Assembly: GCF_003814875.1 (NCBI RefSeq)
Contig: NZ_RKQF01000001.1
Span: 5,642,001-5,706,000, forward strand
Direction of reading: 5' to 3'
From: Streptomyces sp. Ag109_O5-1
GTDB taxonomy: Bacteria > Actinomycetota > Actinomycetes > Streptomycetales > Streptomycetaceae
Length of the DNA stretch: 64,000 nucleotides
Part shown: positions 33,120 through 41,854 of the stretch, piece after piece
Numbering within the stretch: the stretch's first letter is position 1
Layout: the number at the start of each line of letters is the position of its first letter
Notes under the pieces: model-generated
Told to the model about the DNA's origin: nothing
What the model saw: the letters and a program-made list of their open reading frames with translations, nothing else
Databases searched by the model: none
Translations under genes and position numbers: made by a program

Positions 33120-33878
33120 GTGGATCTGGGACTTGCGGGGAAGTCGGCTTTCATCACCGGGGGCAGCAGCGGCATCGGCCTGGCCATCGGCCGGGCGCTG
33201 CAGGCGGAGGGGGCGGCGGTCACCGTCTGCGGACGGGATCCGGAGCGGCTGAAGGAGTCGGGACTACCCGGCGTCCAGGCGGACGTCACGGACCCGGACG
33301 CGCTCGCCCGGGCCGTCGACGAGGCGGCGCAGCAGATGGGCGGACTCGACCTGCTGGTGGCCAACGCGGGCGGTGTGTACGGGGGCGGGCTGCTGGACTC
33401 GACGCCCGAGGACTGGCTGCGGACCTACGAGTTGAACGTGCTGCACGCCGCCCACGCCATCCGCACCGCGGTGCCGCACTTCGAGCGGGCCGGCGGCGGC
33501 AGTGCGCTCGTCGTGGCGTCGATCACGGGGTGGAAGCCCGGTCCCAGGTCGTCGTACGCCTCGGCGAAGGCGGCGGAGATCCACCTCGCCGCCACACTGG
33601 GCCAGGAACTGGGACCGCGCAACATCCGGGTGAACGCGCTCAGTCCGGGTTCGGTCATGTTCGAGGGCGGGGGCTGGGCCTGGTTCCGGGACAACCGCCC
33701 GGAACAGTACGAAGCCTTCGCCCGCGACGACTTCCCCCGCGGCCGGCTGGTCGAACTGCAGGAGGTCGCGGACGTGGCGTGCTTCCTCCTGTCCCCCCGC
33801 GCCGCCGGGGTCAACGGCACCAACATCTGCGTGGACGGCGCTCAGGACCACCCGAGCGCGGGCCGGTTCTTTCCCTAG
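33120..33878 (+). CDS. Short-chain dehydrogenase/reductase
   Basis: 252 residues from the GTG at 33120. Classical SDR signs: the cofactor motif TGGSSGIGLAIG (residues 12-23), NAG in LLVANAGG, catalytic Ser in ASITGW and the YxxxK motif in SSYASAKAAEIH. CGRDP at the end of the second strand (an Arg after Gly) suggests NADP preference. The substrate is unknown. It ends 15 bp from the convergent VOC-protein gene with no terminator hairpin noticed. Confidence 0.88.
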   Translation: MDLGLAGKSAFITGGSSGIGLAIGRALQAEGAAVTVCGRDPERLKESGLPGVQADVTDPDALARAVDEAAQQMGGLDLLVANAGGVYGGGLLDSTPEDWLRTYELNVLHAAHAIRTAVPHFERAGGGSALVVASITGWKPGPRSSYASAKAAEIHLAATLGQELGPRNIRVNALSPGSVMFEGGGWAWFRDNRPEQYEAFARDDFPRGRLVELQEVADVACFLLSPRAAGVNGTNICVDGAQDHPSAGRFFP

Positions 33879-33893
33879 CCCCCTGACCGGGAA

Positions 33894-34421
33894 TCAGCCG
33901 GTCGTCCTCACGGGTGCGCTGCTGCGGCCCCGGCCGCCGAGTTCGGCGTCGAAGGTCTCCTGGGCGACGCGCATGGCCTCGGCGTACGCCGGATCCCGCA
34001 GCCGTTTCCACATCTCCTCCTCGGAGACGTCCTCGACATGGGCGACCACCCACCAGATGTTGCCGAACGGGTCCTTGATGCGCCCGCCGCGTTGTCCGAA
34101 GGCGTCGTCGGCGAGAGAAGTGACGACCTGGCCACCGGCCTCGACGGCACGCGCGAACGTGTCGTCCGCGTCGGCGACGAACACCCGCAGCAGGCTGGGC
34201 ATGACGGGCCAGTCCGCGCTCCGGTCGAAGGCCAGGACGACGGTGTCGCCGATCCGGATCTCGGCGTGCCCGATCGCACCGGCCTCGGTGGGGACCCGCC
34301 CCAGCTCCTCACCCCCGAACGCCTGGGCGACGAAGTCCAGAAACGCCCCGGTGTCATCGGTGACTACCCAGGGCGCGACGGTGGTGTATCCCTCGGGTGT
34401 GGTGCCGGGCTGCGCGGGCAT
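33894..34421 (-). CDS. VOC/glyoxalase-like protein
   Basis: 175 residues from the ATG at 34421 (GAGGGGAC upstream). A single-chain VOC fold is visible: YTTVAPWVVTDDTGAFLDFV opens the first half, AEIRIGDTVVLAFDR closes it, and GGRIKDPFGNIWWVVAHVED is the typical end of the second half. The first metal His of glyoxalase I is not in its usual place, so a PhnB-like or binding role is as likely as an enzyme. A tail of about 40 residues with EEEMWKRLRDPAYAEAM follows, as in the PhnB-like subgroup. Confidence 0.78.
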   Translation of the reverse strand: MPAQPGTTPEGYTTVAPWVVTDDTGAFLDFVAQAFGGEELGRVPTEAGAIGHAEIRIGDTVVLAFDRSADWPVMPSLLRVFVADADDTFARAVEAGGQVVTSLADDAFGQRGGRIKDPFGNIWWVVAHVEDVSEEEMWKRLRDPAYAEAMRVAQETFDAELGGRGRSSAPVRTTG

Positions 34422-34489
34422 GGCGGTCCCCTCAGCGGTGCCGGAATGGTCACCGGCGACCCTAGGGACCGCTTGGGACGGCGGCTGTC

Positions 34490-35155
34490 CTATTTGGACG
34501 AGGTGCGCATCCCCAGCGCGCCGCCGATCTCCTGTTGCATGACCTGGCCCGCCTCGAACTCCAGCGTCTCGTCGCCGACGGTCGCCTGGTCCGTGTCCAG
34601 GCCGTCCAGTTCCTCCAGGGGCTGGTTGAGGCGGACGTGGATCAGGATGGACTGGAGGGCGCGGAGTACGGCGGACGCGGTCGAGCCCCAGTTGGAGAAG
34701 TAGGAGAACTGCCACCACCACAGGGCCTCCGTGGTGCGGCCCGCGCGGTAGTGGGCCATGCCGTGGCGGAGGTCGGTGACGATGTCGGCCAGGTCGTCCG
34801 AGAGGCGGGCCGGGACGGGCGCCTTGCGGGGCTCGTACGGGTCGAAGACCTCGGAGTAGACGTCGATGGGCTCCAGGAGGCGCGCGAAGTTCTCACGGAG
34901 CTGGTCGACGTCCGGCTCCGGGCCCAGGTCCGGCTCGTAACGCTCGTCGGGGACGATGTCCTCGTGCGCGCCGAGGCGGCCGCCGGCCAGCAGGAGCTGG
35001 GAGACCTCCAGGAGGAGGAAGGGGACCGCCGAGTCCGGCTCGTCGCCCTTCGCGACCTCCGTGACGGCCACCAGGAAGCTCTCCACCTGGTCCGCGATCT
35101 GGACCGCGAAGTCGTCCGGGTTCTGCGCAGTCGCGTGCAGCGTGGCGTCAGACAT
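34490..35155 (-). CDS. DUF5063 family protein
   Basis: 221 residues. The acidic, helical sequence (DFAVQIADQVESFLVAVTEV near the start, ALWWWQFSYFSNWGSTASAV in the C-terminal half) matches the DUF5063 proteins encoded next to recR in Streptomyces. Its start overlaps the recR 3' end by 8 bases, indicating coupling. The cytoplasmic role is unknown; the position suggests a link to the RecR-YbaB DNA-maintenance operon. Confidence 0.75.
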   Translation of the reverse strand: MSDATLHATAQNPDDFAVQIADQVESFLVAVTEVAKGDEPDSAVPFLLLEVSQLLLAGGRLGAHEDIVPDERYEPDLGPEPDVDQLRENFARLLEPIDVYSEVFDPYEPRKAPVPARLSDDLADIVTDLRHGMAHYRAGRTTEALWWWQFSYFSNWGSTASAVLRALQSILIHVRLNQPLEELDGLDTDQATVGDETLEFEAGQVMQQEIGGALGMRTSSK

Positions 35156-35747
35156 CTAGGAGTCGTCTCCCCTCGAAGGCGCGGCCGAGGGTGACCTCGT
35201 CCGCGTATTCCAGGTCGCCGCCCACCGGGAGGCCGCTGGCCAGGCGGGTGACCTTCAGGCCCATGGGTTTGATCATGCGGGCGAGGTACGTGGCCGTCGC
35301 CTCGCCTTCGAGATTGGGGTCCGTGGCCAGGATGAGTTCGGTGACCGCACCGTCGGCCAGGCGGGCGAGCAGTTCCCTGATGCGCAGGTCGTCGGGGCCG
35401 ACGCCCTCGATCGGGCTGATCGCGCCGCCCAGGACGTGGTAGCGGCCCCGGAACTCCCGGGTGCGCTCGATGGCGACGACGTCCTTCGGCTCCTCCACCA
35501 CGCAGATGACCGTCGGGTCGCGGCGGGCGTCGCGGCAGATGTTGCACAGCTCCTCCTGTGCCACGTTGCCGCAGGTCGCGCAGAAGCGGACCTTCGCCTT
35601 CACCTCCAGGAGGGCCTGCGCCAGACGCCGTACGTCCGTGGGCTCCGCCTGGAGGATGTGGAAGGCGATCCGCTGCGCGCTCTTCGGACCGACGCCGGGC
35701 AACCGCCCCAGCTCGTCGATGAGGTCCTGGACCACGCCTTCGTACAA
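35148..35747 (-). CDS. recR: Recombination mediator RecR
   Basis: 199 residues, the usual length. An N-terminal helix-hairpin-helix (LGRLPGVGPKSAQRIAFHIL) is followed by the C4 zinc finger (CATCGNVAQEELCNIC) and a Toprim domain (CVVEEPKDVVAIE to LATDPNLEGEATATYLA). RecR helps load RecA on SSB-coated single-stranded DNA, usually with RecO and sometimes RecF. The YbaB-like gene lies 93 bp upstream and the DUF5063 gene overlaps its end. Confidence 0.96.
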   Translation of the reverse strand: MYEGVVQDLIDELGRLPGVGPKSAQRIAFHILQAEPTDVRRLAQALLEVKAKVRFCATCGNVAQEELCNICRDARRDPTVICVVEEPKDVVAIERTREFRGRYHVLGGAISPIEGVGPDDLRIRELLARLADGAVTELILATDPNLEGEATATYLARMIKPMGLKVTRLASGLPVGGDLEYADEVTLGRAFEGRRLLDV

Positions 35748-35840
35748 CGGACTGCCCTTCCTGGAGTCTTTCGGTACGTACCGTAGTTGGCTGCCGCCTG
35801 TCCTAGGAAGGCGGTACGGGTGTCGCGTGGGCGACGAACA

Positions 35841-36185
35841 TCAGAACGGCAGACCGGGGATGCCGCTGCCGCCGCCCAGGCCCTGTGCCAGCGGGCCCAG
35901 CTTCTGCTGCTGGAGCGTCTGGGCGTTCTCGTTGGCCGCCTGGACGGCCGCGACAATCAGGTCGGCGAGGGTCTCGGTGTCCTCCGGGTCCACCGCCTTC
36001 GGGTCGATCTTGAGCGCGCGCAGCTCGCCGGAGCCGGTCACGGTGGCCCGCACCAGGCCGCCACCCGCCTGCCCGTCGACCTCCGTGTTCGCCAGTTCCT
36101 CCTGGGCCCGTGCCAGGTCCTGCTGCATCTTCTGGGCCTGCTGGAGCAGCTGCTGCATGTTGGGCTGGCCACCACCGGGGATCAC
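35841..36185 (-). CDS. YbaB/EbfC family nucleoid-associated protein
   Basis: 114 residues from the GTG at 36185. It has the family core: a long coiled-coil opening (MQQLLQQAQKMQQDLARAQE), the beta segment VEVDGQAGGGLV-like TEVDGQAGGGLVRATVTGSG, and the helix LADLIVAAVQAANENAQ. YbaB/EbfC proteins bind DNA as dimers and coat the nucleoid. It sits before recR as in most bacteria, but no dnaX gene precedes it in this window; instead a divergent SLATT gene follows a 270-bp gap. Confidence 0.92.
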   Translation of the reverse strand: MIPGGGQPNMQQLLQQAQKMQQDLARAQEELANTEVDGQAGGGLVRATVTGSGELRALKIDPKAVDPEDTETLADLIVAAVQAANENAQTLQQQKLGPLAQGLGGGSGIPGLPF

Positions 36186-36261
36186 GATCAGCTCCTGGAT
36201 ACGGGTCCGGATTTTCTCTGCTGTGCATGAGCCTACGTGGTCGACGCAGCCATCGCCCCGC

Positions 36262-36275
36262 CACTCTTTCGAGTG
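36262..36275. promoter_or_regulatory. CACTC-TTTC-GAGTG inverted repeat between ybaB-type and SLATT genes
   Basis: A perfect 5-bp-arm inverted repeat, bracketed by CGCC...GGCG. It lies in the 270-bp divergent region. It could be an operator or a weak hairpin. Confidence 0.35.
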
Positions 36276-36456
36276 AGAATCCCGGCGGGCCTATACCTGA
36301 TTAAGCACCACTTCTGGGCGGAAAAGCGGCCAAAGCAAAGCCTTCGCCACCCATTGAGCGGTAGGAAGGGTGCCCGTCGTCAACATCCATTGTCGCGTCC
36401 AATGCCATGTCCGAGGTCACGGAACGTGACCGGTTGTGATCAGTAGGGAGTGCCGG

Positions 36457-37209
36457 GTGGCTCAGCCGGAGATGCAGCCCGAGGGACCGCCTCAGGACGG
36501 GCGGGGCGAGGGTGCGGCCGGACTGCGGCCGGGTGATCTGACCGGGCGGGCGTTCCCGCACGGGGACTGGGGCGAGCCGGCCGAGCGGCTCGACGAGCTC
36601 TACCGGTGGGTGGAGCGCGGGGCTCTGGAGACGGCCGCGTGGTATCTGACGGACCGGGTGTGGAAACGGCGGGGGGCGCGGGCGCTGCGGTCGGGGGCCG
36701 CCGTGGGGGCGACGCTCGGCGCGGCGCTGCCGCTCCTCGACGTCACCGGGGCGATCGGCGGGGTCGCGCCTTGGGGGTATCTCGCGCTGCTGCTGGCGGT
36801 GGCGTGCATCGGCATCGACCGGTTCTTCGGCGTGACCTCCGGCTGGATAAGGGACATGGCCACGGCCCAGGCCGTGCAGCGGCGGCTCCAGGTGCTCCAG
36901 TTCGAGTGGGCCGCGGAGAGCGTCCGCGAGGTGCTGGGACCGGCGGAGGGGACGGCGAGCGAGGCGGCGGAGCGGTGCCTGGGGGTGCTGCGGCGGTTCT
37001 CGGAGGACGTGACCGAGCTGGTCCGCACGGAGACGGCGGACTGGATGGTGGAGTTCCGGACGGGGTCGGCGCCGCTGGGTATCCAGGCGGCGGTGGCGGC
37101 GGGGCCGCGGGGGGATGCGGGGCACTGGAACGGACGCTTCCCCTTGCCGCCGGGCCCTAACGGGGCTCGGCCGAACATGCCGAGGCAGCGACCGCCGGAA
37201 CCGCGGTGA
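36457..37209 (+). CDS. SLATT-domain membrane protein
   Basis: 250 residues from the GTG at 36457, preferred over the GTG at 36436 because AGGGAG lies 6 bases before it. An N-terminal acidic/Pro-rich stretch leads to LYRWVERGALETAAWYLTDR, then two membrane helices (GAAVGATLGAALPLLDVTG and YLALLLAVACIGIDRFFG), then a long helical C-terminus. This helix-TM-TM-helix arrangement is the SLATT domain, proposed as a membrane effector in nucleotide-signalling conflict systems. No SMODS/CD-NTase or SLOG gene is nearby, so a defence role is not supported by context; it may be a housekeeping relative. Confidence 0.7.
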   Translation: MAQPEMQPEGPPQDGRGEGAAGLRPGDLTGRAFPHGDWGEPAERLDELYRWVERGALETAAWYLTDRVWKRRGARALRSGAAVGATLGAALPLLDVTGAIGGVAPWGYLALLLAVACIGIDRFFGVTSGWIRDMATAQAVQRRLQVLQFEWAAESVREVLGPAEGTASEAAERCLGVLRRFSEDVTELVRTETADWMVEFRTGSAPLGIQAAVAAGPRGDAGHWNGRFPLPPGPNGARPNMPRQRPPEPR

Positions 37210-37246
37210 GGTGAGGGGGCGTGCGTCATCGGTCGGCCGCGGGTGA

Positions 37247-37300
37247 CGCGCCCCAAAGGGGCGCGGGGAACTGCGCGACCAGCCACAACGGCGCGACACA
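37247..37300. repeat. Dispersed Streptomyces-type intergenic element with CGCGCCCC hairpin
   Basis: CGCGCCCC-AAA-GGGGCGCG (37247-37265), followed by GGAACTGCGCGACCAGCCAC. I recall this combination from many Streptomyces intergenic regions. It lies between two convergent genes and could terminate either. Its relative at 23782 shares the GCGCCCC core. Confidence 0.65.
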
Positions 37301-37343
37301 CGACCCACGACGCTCAGCCGCCCGATGGCGCCTCCCGTCGCGC

Positions 37344-38351
37344 TCAACCCCCCGACGGTGGTGGCCCCGTCGTCCCCCGCACCTCAAGGAACGGTGTCAC
37401 CAAGTCCACCGCGGCCGCCCTCCCCGGCTCCGCGATCCTCTCCAGGAGGCGCTGCGCGGCCCTGCGGCCCACCTCCTCGCTCGCGTTGTCCACCGTCGTG
37501 AGCCACAGGTGCCGCAGCCGGGAGAGGTACGTGTTGTCGTAGCCGACCAGGGACAGATCCCGGGGGACGGTCAGTCCCGTCTCCTCCGCCGCCGAGAGCG
37601 CGCCCACGCAGGTCATGTCGTTGGCGGCGAAGACCGCCGTCGGGCGGTGCACGCGGCTCAGCAGGCGGACCGTGGCCCGGTAGCCGCCCTCCTCCGTCAG
37701 GTCGCCCTGTTCCACCACCGCCGAGTCGGCCAGCCCGTGCGCCCGCATCGTCGCCTCGAAGCTGCGCCGGCGCAGCTCGCCGACCGCACCCTGCCCCGCG
37801 ATGTGCGCGATGTCCCGGTGGCCGAGCCCGATGAGGTGCTCGGTGGCCAGCCGGGCGCCGATCACGTCGTCGTTCGCGACGATGTCCACGGCGGGCAGCA
37901 CCGGCTCCCGAGCGCTGGCCACGACCGTCGGGACCCGGCCCGCGGCCCTGCGCAGCACCCCCGGGTCCGGCAGCGTGCCGACTGCGATAAGACCGTCCAC
38001 GTGCAGTTCGGTGAAGGTGTGGGCGAGGTCCTCGCCGAGGTGCCGGTTCAGGTGGCCGTCCGCCAGCAGCATCCGCAGCCCGGCGTCGTACAGCCGCCGG
38101 TTCAGGCCGTCGAGGAGCTCCACGAACCAGGGGTTGCGCATGTCGTTCAGAAGGACGCCCACCGTGCGGGTGCGCCGCTCGCTGAGGCTGCGCGCGGCCG
38201 CGTTGGGCTGGTAGCCGAGTTCCTCGACCGCAGCGAGGACCGCCCGGCGCTTGTCCTCGCGGACGCCGTCCGCACCGCGCAGCACCAGCGAGACCAGCGA
38301 CTTCGACACACCGGCGCGCGCGGCGACGTCACGGATGGTCGGGGCGCTCAT
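37344..38351 (-). CDS. LacI family transcriptional repressor
   Basis: 335 residues from the ATG at 38351. The N-terminal helix-turn-helix and hinge helix are typical (TIRDVAARAGVSKSLVSLVL, then GYQPNAAARSLSERRTRTVG), followed by a periplasmic-binding-protein-like sensor domain with VFAANDMTCVGAL and SLVGYDNTYLSRL. It faces a Gfo/Idh dehydrogenase operon. Matching 12-bp half-palindromes lie just before its own start (38356) and before the operon (38447), so it probably represses both until a sugar or polyol inducer binds. The inducer is not known. Confidence 0.92.
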   Translation of the reverse strand: MSAPTIRDVAARAGVSKSLVSLVLRGADGVREDKRRAVLAAVEELGYQPNAAARSLSERRTRTVGVLLNDMRNPWFVELLDGLNRRLYDAGLRMLLADGHLNRHLGEDLAHTFTELHVDGLIAVGTLPDPGVLRRAAGRVPTVVASAREPVLPAVDIVANDDVIGARLATEHLIGLGHRDIAHIAGQGAVGELRRRSFEATMRAHGLADSAVVEQGDLTEEGGYRATVRLLSRVHRPTAVFAANDMTCVGALSAAEETGLTVPRDLSLVGYDNTYLSRLRHLWLTTVDNASEEVGRRAAQRLLERIAEPGRAAAVDLVTPFLEVRGTTGPPPSGG

Positions 38352-38355
38352 GCCA

Positions 38356-38367
38356 TGGACCGTTCCA
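38356..38367. promoter_or_regulatory. Candidate LacI-type operator 1
   Basis: TGGACCGTTCCA, a 12-bp near-palindrome with the central CG typical of LacI-family sites. It begins 5 bp before the repressor's start codon, covering its ribosome-binding region. Confidence 0.65.
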
Positions 38368-38402
38368 CACCCACCCGGTCCTTGTAAAGACGGCCGAATG
38401 TC

Positions 38403-38432
38403 TTGACATCAGTGGAAGCGCCCCCGCATCGT
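38403..38432 (+). promoter_or_regulatory. Candidate promoter of the Gfo/Idh operon
   Basis: TTGACA (38403-38408) and CATCGT (38427-38432) with 18-base spacing. A start near 38440 would place operator 2 just downstream of the transcription start, a good place for repression. Confidence 0.4.
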
Positions 38433-38446
38433 GGGCGGGCAGTCTC

Positions 38447-38458
38447 TGGAACGGTCCA
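38447..38458. promoter_or_regulatory. Candidate LacI-type operator 2
   Basis: TGGAACGGTCCA, the exact reverse complement of operator 1, 15 bp before the start of the first dehydrogenase gene. Confidence 0.65.
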
Positions 38459-38472
38459 AAGAAGGGCAGCCC

Positions 38473-39627
38473 ATGGTGAGCACGCTCGGCGTCGCCGTCG
38501 TCGGATTCGGCTGGATGGGACGGGTGCACACCCAGGCCTACCAGCGGATCCCCCACCACTTCCCGCAGCTGTCCGTACGGCCCGAGCTGGTGGCCGTCGC
38601 CGAGGAGGTGCCGGGCCGGGCCGAGGAGGCGGCCGCGCAGTTCGGGTTCGCCTCGACCACCCGGGACTGGCGTGAGGTCGCCAGGGACCCCCGGGTGCAG
38701 GCCGTCAGCATCACCGCGCCGAACTTCCTGCACCGCGAGATCGGCGTCGCGATGGCGGAGGCCGGCAAGCACATCTGGATCGAGAAGCCGGTCGGTCTTA
38801 CGGCCGAGGACGCCCGCGCCGTCGCGGACGCCGTGGCCGCGGCCGGTGTGCAGAGCACCGTCGGCTTCAACTACCGCAACGCGCCCGCCGTCGCCTACGC
38901 CAGCGAACTGATCGCCTCGGGCGAGCTCGGCACGATCACCCATGTCCGCGTCCGGCTCTTCAGCGACTACGCGGCCCACCCGGACGGCGCCCTGACCTGG
39001 CGGTACGAGCGGGCCCGCGGCGGCGGAGGCGTCCTCGGCGACCTGGCCTCGCACGGTGTCGACCTGGCCCGCTTCCTGCTCGGTGACATCGCCTCCCTCG
39101 CCGCCGACACCGCCGTCTTCATCCCCGAGCGGGCCCGGCCCACCGGCGCCACCGCCGGCCACACCCTGGCCACCGGCGGCGAACTGGGCCCCGTCGAGAA
39201 CGAGGACTACGTCAGCTGCCTGCTCCGCTTCGCCTCCGGCGCCCGCGGTGTGCTGGAGGCCTCCCGGGTCTCGGTCGGCGAGCAGAACAACTACGGCTTC
39301 GAGGTGCACGGCACCAAGGGCGCCGTCTTCTGGGACTACCGGCGGATGGGCGAGCTGGGCGTCAGCCGCGGCACCTCCTACCAGGACCAGCCCGTCAGCA
39401 CGGTCTACGTCGGCCCCGGCCACGGCGAGTACGGCGCCTTCCAGCCCGGCTCGGCCAACGCCATGGGCTACGACGACCTCAAGGTCATCGAGGCCCGCAA
39501 CTTCCTGCGCTCCATCGCCGAGGGCACGTCCTACGGCGCCACCCTGGAGGACGCCGTGCACAGCGCCACCGCCCTCGACGCGATGAGCCGCTCCGCCGAG
39601 CAGGGGACGTGGGTGAGCCTGGGATGA
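38473..39627 (+). CDS. Gfo/Idh/MocA family oxidoreductase
   Basis: 384 residues from the ATG at 38473 (GAAGGG upstream). An N-terminal Rossmann domain (GVAVVGFGWMGRVHTQAYQR) contains the EKPVG motif near residue 99, whose Lys takes part in catalysis. The C-terminal substrate domain carries GGGVLGDLASHGVDLARFLLG with the catalytic His. The family oxidises sugars or cyclitols with NAD(P). It is the first gene of an operon divergent from the LacI repressor, with a second family member coupled downstream; sugar or inositol catabolism is likely. Confidence 0.88.
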   Translation: MVSTLGVAVVGFGWMGRVHTQAYQRIPHHFPQLSVRPELVAVAEEVPGRAEEAAAQFGFASTTRDWREVARDPRVQAVSITAPNFLHREIGVAMAEAGKHIWIEKPVGLTAEDARAVADAVAAAGVQSTVGFNYRNAPAVAYASELIASGELGTITHVRVRLFSDYAAHPDGALTWRYERARGGGGVLGDLASHGVDLARFLLGDIASLAADTAVFIPERARPTGATAGHTLATGGELGPVENEDYVSCLLRFASGARGVLEASRVSVGEQNNYGFEVHGTKGAVFWDYRRMGELGVSRGTSYQDQPVSTVYVGPGHGEYGAFQPGSANAMGYDDLKVIEARNFLRSIAEGTSYGATLEDAVHSATALDAMSRSAEQGTWVSLG

Positions 39628-40613
39628 GCGGCGTGCGGATCGGGGTCGTCGGCGCCGGGAACATGGGCGCGGACCATGTGAACACCCTGCACCGCTGGGT
39701 CTCCGGCGCCGAGGTCGTCCTCGTCGCCGACCTCGACAAGGGGCGGGCCACCGAGGTGGCGGCGGCCCTGCCGGGCGCGCGGGCCACCGACGACCCCTAC
39801 GCGCTGATCGCCGACCCCGAGGTCGACGCGGTCGTCATCGCCTCCCACGACAGCACCCACGCGGACCTCGCGATCGCCGCCGCCCGCGCGGGCAAGCCGG
39901 TCATGTGCGAGAAGCCGCTCGCGCCGACCACCGCGGAGTGCGTACGGGTCCTCCGGGAGGAGCGGGCGGACCTCGTCTCCCTCGGTTTCATGCGCCGCTT
40001 CGACCCCGGGTACGCCGATCTCAGGGCCGCCCTCGCCGCCGGCACGGCCGGTGTGCCCCTCCTCGTGCACTGCAGGAGCCGTGGGGTGTCCTCCGCACCG
40101 GGCGCCACCGACGAGTTCAGCGTCACCGGCTCCGCCATCCACGAGTTCGACACCGTGCCCTGGCTGCTGGACTCCCCTATCATGGAGGTGAGTTGGCATG
40201 CGGCCCGCCCCACCTCCACCGTGACCGGGCTGCGCGACCCCCAGCTGATGCTGCTGCGCACGGCCGACGGTGCGCTGACCACCGTGGAGACGTTCCTCAA
40301 CGCCGGGTACGGCTACGACATCCGCTGCGAGGTCGTCGGCGAGCACGGCACCCTCGCACTGACCGACCCGGCCCGGATGGTGTCCGACACCGCCCGCACC
40401 CGGGCCACCGGCTACCCGGCCGACTGGCGGCCGCGGTTCGCCGACGCCTACCGCCTGGAGCTGCAGGCGTGGATCGACGCCGTCGCCGAGGGACGCCCCG
40501 CGCCGCTGGCCACCGCGTACGACGGGCTGGTGGCCTCCGCGGTCGCCGAGGCGGTCATCGCGTCCATGCACGCCGACGGCCGCACGGTCGCCGTCCAGGT
40601 CCCGGAGGTCTGA
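39624..40613 (+). CDS. Gfo/Idh/MocA family oxidoreductase, inositol 2-dehydrogenase-like
   Basis: 329 residues; the ATG at 39624 overlaps the stop of the preceding gene (ATGA). Rossmann motif VRIGVVGAGNMGADHVNTL, the EKPLAPT motif near residue 97, GFMRRFDPGY, and the substrate-side GSAIHEFDTVPWLL block. The last features resemble myo-inositol 2-dehydrogenases (IolG type), which would make scyllo-inosose, but other polyols are possible. It is co-regulated with the first dehydrogenase by the LacI protein. A third family member begins 2 bp downstream but is broken. Confidence 0.86.
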   Translation: MSGVRIGVVGAGNMGADHVNTLHRWVSGAEVVLVADLDKGRATEVAAALPGARATDDPYALIADPEVDAVVIASHDSTHADLAIAAARAGKPVMCEKPLAPTTAECVRVLREERADLVSLGFMRRFDPGYADLRAALAAGTAGVPLLVHCRSRGVSSAPGATDEFSVTGSAIHEFDTVPWLLDSPIMEVSWHAARPTSTVTGLRDPQLMLLRTADGALTTVETFLNAGYGYDIRCEVVGEHGTLALTDPARMVSDTARTRATGYPADWRPRFADAYRLELQAWIDAVAEGRPAPLATAYDGLVASAVAEAVIASMHADGRTVAVQVPEV

Positions 40614-40614
40614 G

Positions 40615-40730
40615 GTGCCCACGCCCCCCGCCTTCCCCGCCGCGCTGCCCGCCCCGCGCACCCCGGACCCGATGACGGCGCCCGTCCTGCGCTGGGGTGT
40701 GCTCGGCACGGGGTGGATCGCCGAGCCTTG
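40615..40730 (+). pseudogene. Third Gfo/Idh oxidoreductase, only the N-terminus remains
   Basis: GTG at 40615 with GGAGG 7 bases upstream. It encodes a Pro/Ala-rich start and the beginning of a Rossmann fold (LRWGVLGTGWIAEP). Homology stops after WIAE and a TGA follows at 40728-40730, where TnpB sequence begins. The good ribosome-binding site shows it was the third gene of the operon before truncation. Confidence 0.78.
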
Positions 40731-41758
40731 ACCGCAACGGGCTGCAGAAACTGCTGTACGGGGATGTGAAGGCCACGTTCGGGCTGTCGGCTCAGCCCAC
40801 GGTACGGGTGATCAAGAAGGTCGTGGACGCCTACAGCACGCTGGCCACGCAAGCCAGGGCCGGGCTGCTGGGCAACACCACTTCCCGGCGCTACCGCAAG
40901 GCCATGGGCAGTCCGGTCGCCTTCCGGCCAGAGGCGGCGCAGCCGTTCGACGACCGATGCCTGTCCTGGCAGACTGATACTCGCACGGTGTCGATCTGGA
41001 CGGTGGACGGCCGGATGCGTGGCGTCCGCTATACCGGTGCCGCTGATCAGCTGAAGCTACTGGCCGAATACCGCAAGGGCGAGTCCGATCTCGTACAACG
41101 GGGCGGGAAATGGTTTCTGTTCGCCACCTGCGAGGTGCCCGAACCGGAAGCGTCCGAGCCGGTCGACTTCATTGGTGTGGACCGCGGCATCGTCAACCTC
41201 GCCCCCACCTCCGACGGCATGAACTATCAGGGCCGGGGCCTGGCCCGCTACCGCAGCTGGTGTGCCCGCAAGCGTGCCGAGCTGCAGAAGAGACAGACCC
41301 GCTCAGCCACCCGCCGTCTGTCCCGCCGCGCCAAGAAGGAACACCGCCACGCCACCCACGTGAACCACAAGATCAGCAAGGAGATCGTGTCCAACGCGCA
41401 ACGCACCGGTCGCGGAATCGCCGTCGAGGAACTCGGCGGCATCGGCGAGCGGGTACGGCTTCGACGCAACCAGCGGGGCACGCTCTCCTCCTGGCCCTTC
41501 CACCAGCTCGGGCAGCACCTCGCCTACAAAGCCAGACAGGCTGGGGTGGCTTTCCTGGAGGTGGACGCGGCCTACACCTCGCAGCGTTGTCCAGGCTGCG
41601 GGCACACCGCGAAGGCCAACCGGCCGACTCGGGACCGTTTCTGTTGTCGTCGGTGCGGCCTCGCTGGACCCGCCGATGTCGTCGCCGGGGTCAACGTGCG
41701 CGACCGCACACGCTCGGCGTGGGTATTCGTCACCATGCCCGTCCCCGCCCCGGCCTGA
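40731..41758 (+). pseudogene. TnpB RNA-guided nuclease, N-terminally truncated
   Basis: About 342 codons from DRNGLQKLLYGDVKATFGLS to the TGA at 41756-41758. RuvC-like motifs are intact: Asp in FIGVDRGIVNLAP, Glu in GIAVEELGGIGERV, and the zinc ribbon CPGCGH with CCRRCG followed by ADVVAGVNV, which supplies the last Asp. The usual first 50-80 residues (beta-barrel start) and start codon are missing, so the protein is unlikely to be made in active form. TnpB uses a guide RNA from the 3' end of its own gene; that region survives here. Confidence 0.8.
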
Positions 41759-41854
41759 GCACATCAGACCCGGGCGGGAAGATGCGACCCGTGACCGTCC
41801 TGTCGTAGGGGACAGCCGGGAGCGCGACGAGGTGTGAACGATCGAGCGAACAAG

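Noticed and set aside
36186..36456. A tRNA or small stable RNA gene between the ybaB-type and SLATT genes
   Set aside because: No cloverleaf, TTC arm or CCA-adjacent acceptor stem could be built; only a short CACTC/GAGTG inverted repeat is present.
36457..37209. The SLATT protein as part of a CD-NTase or SLOG defence operon
   Set aside because: Neighbours are ybaB-recR on one side and a LacI-controlled catabolic operon on the other; no nucleotide cyclase or sensor gene is present.
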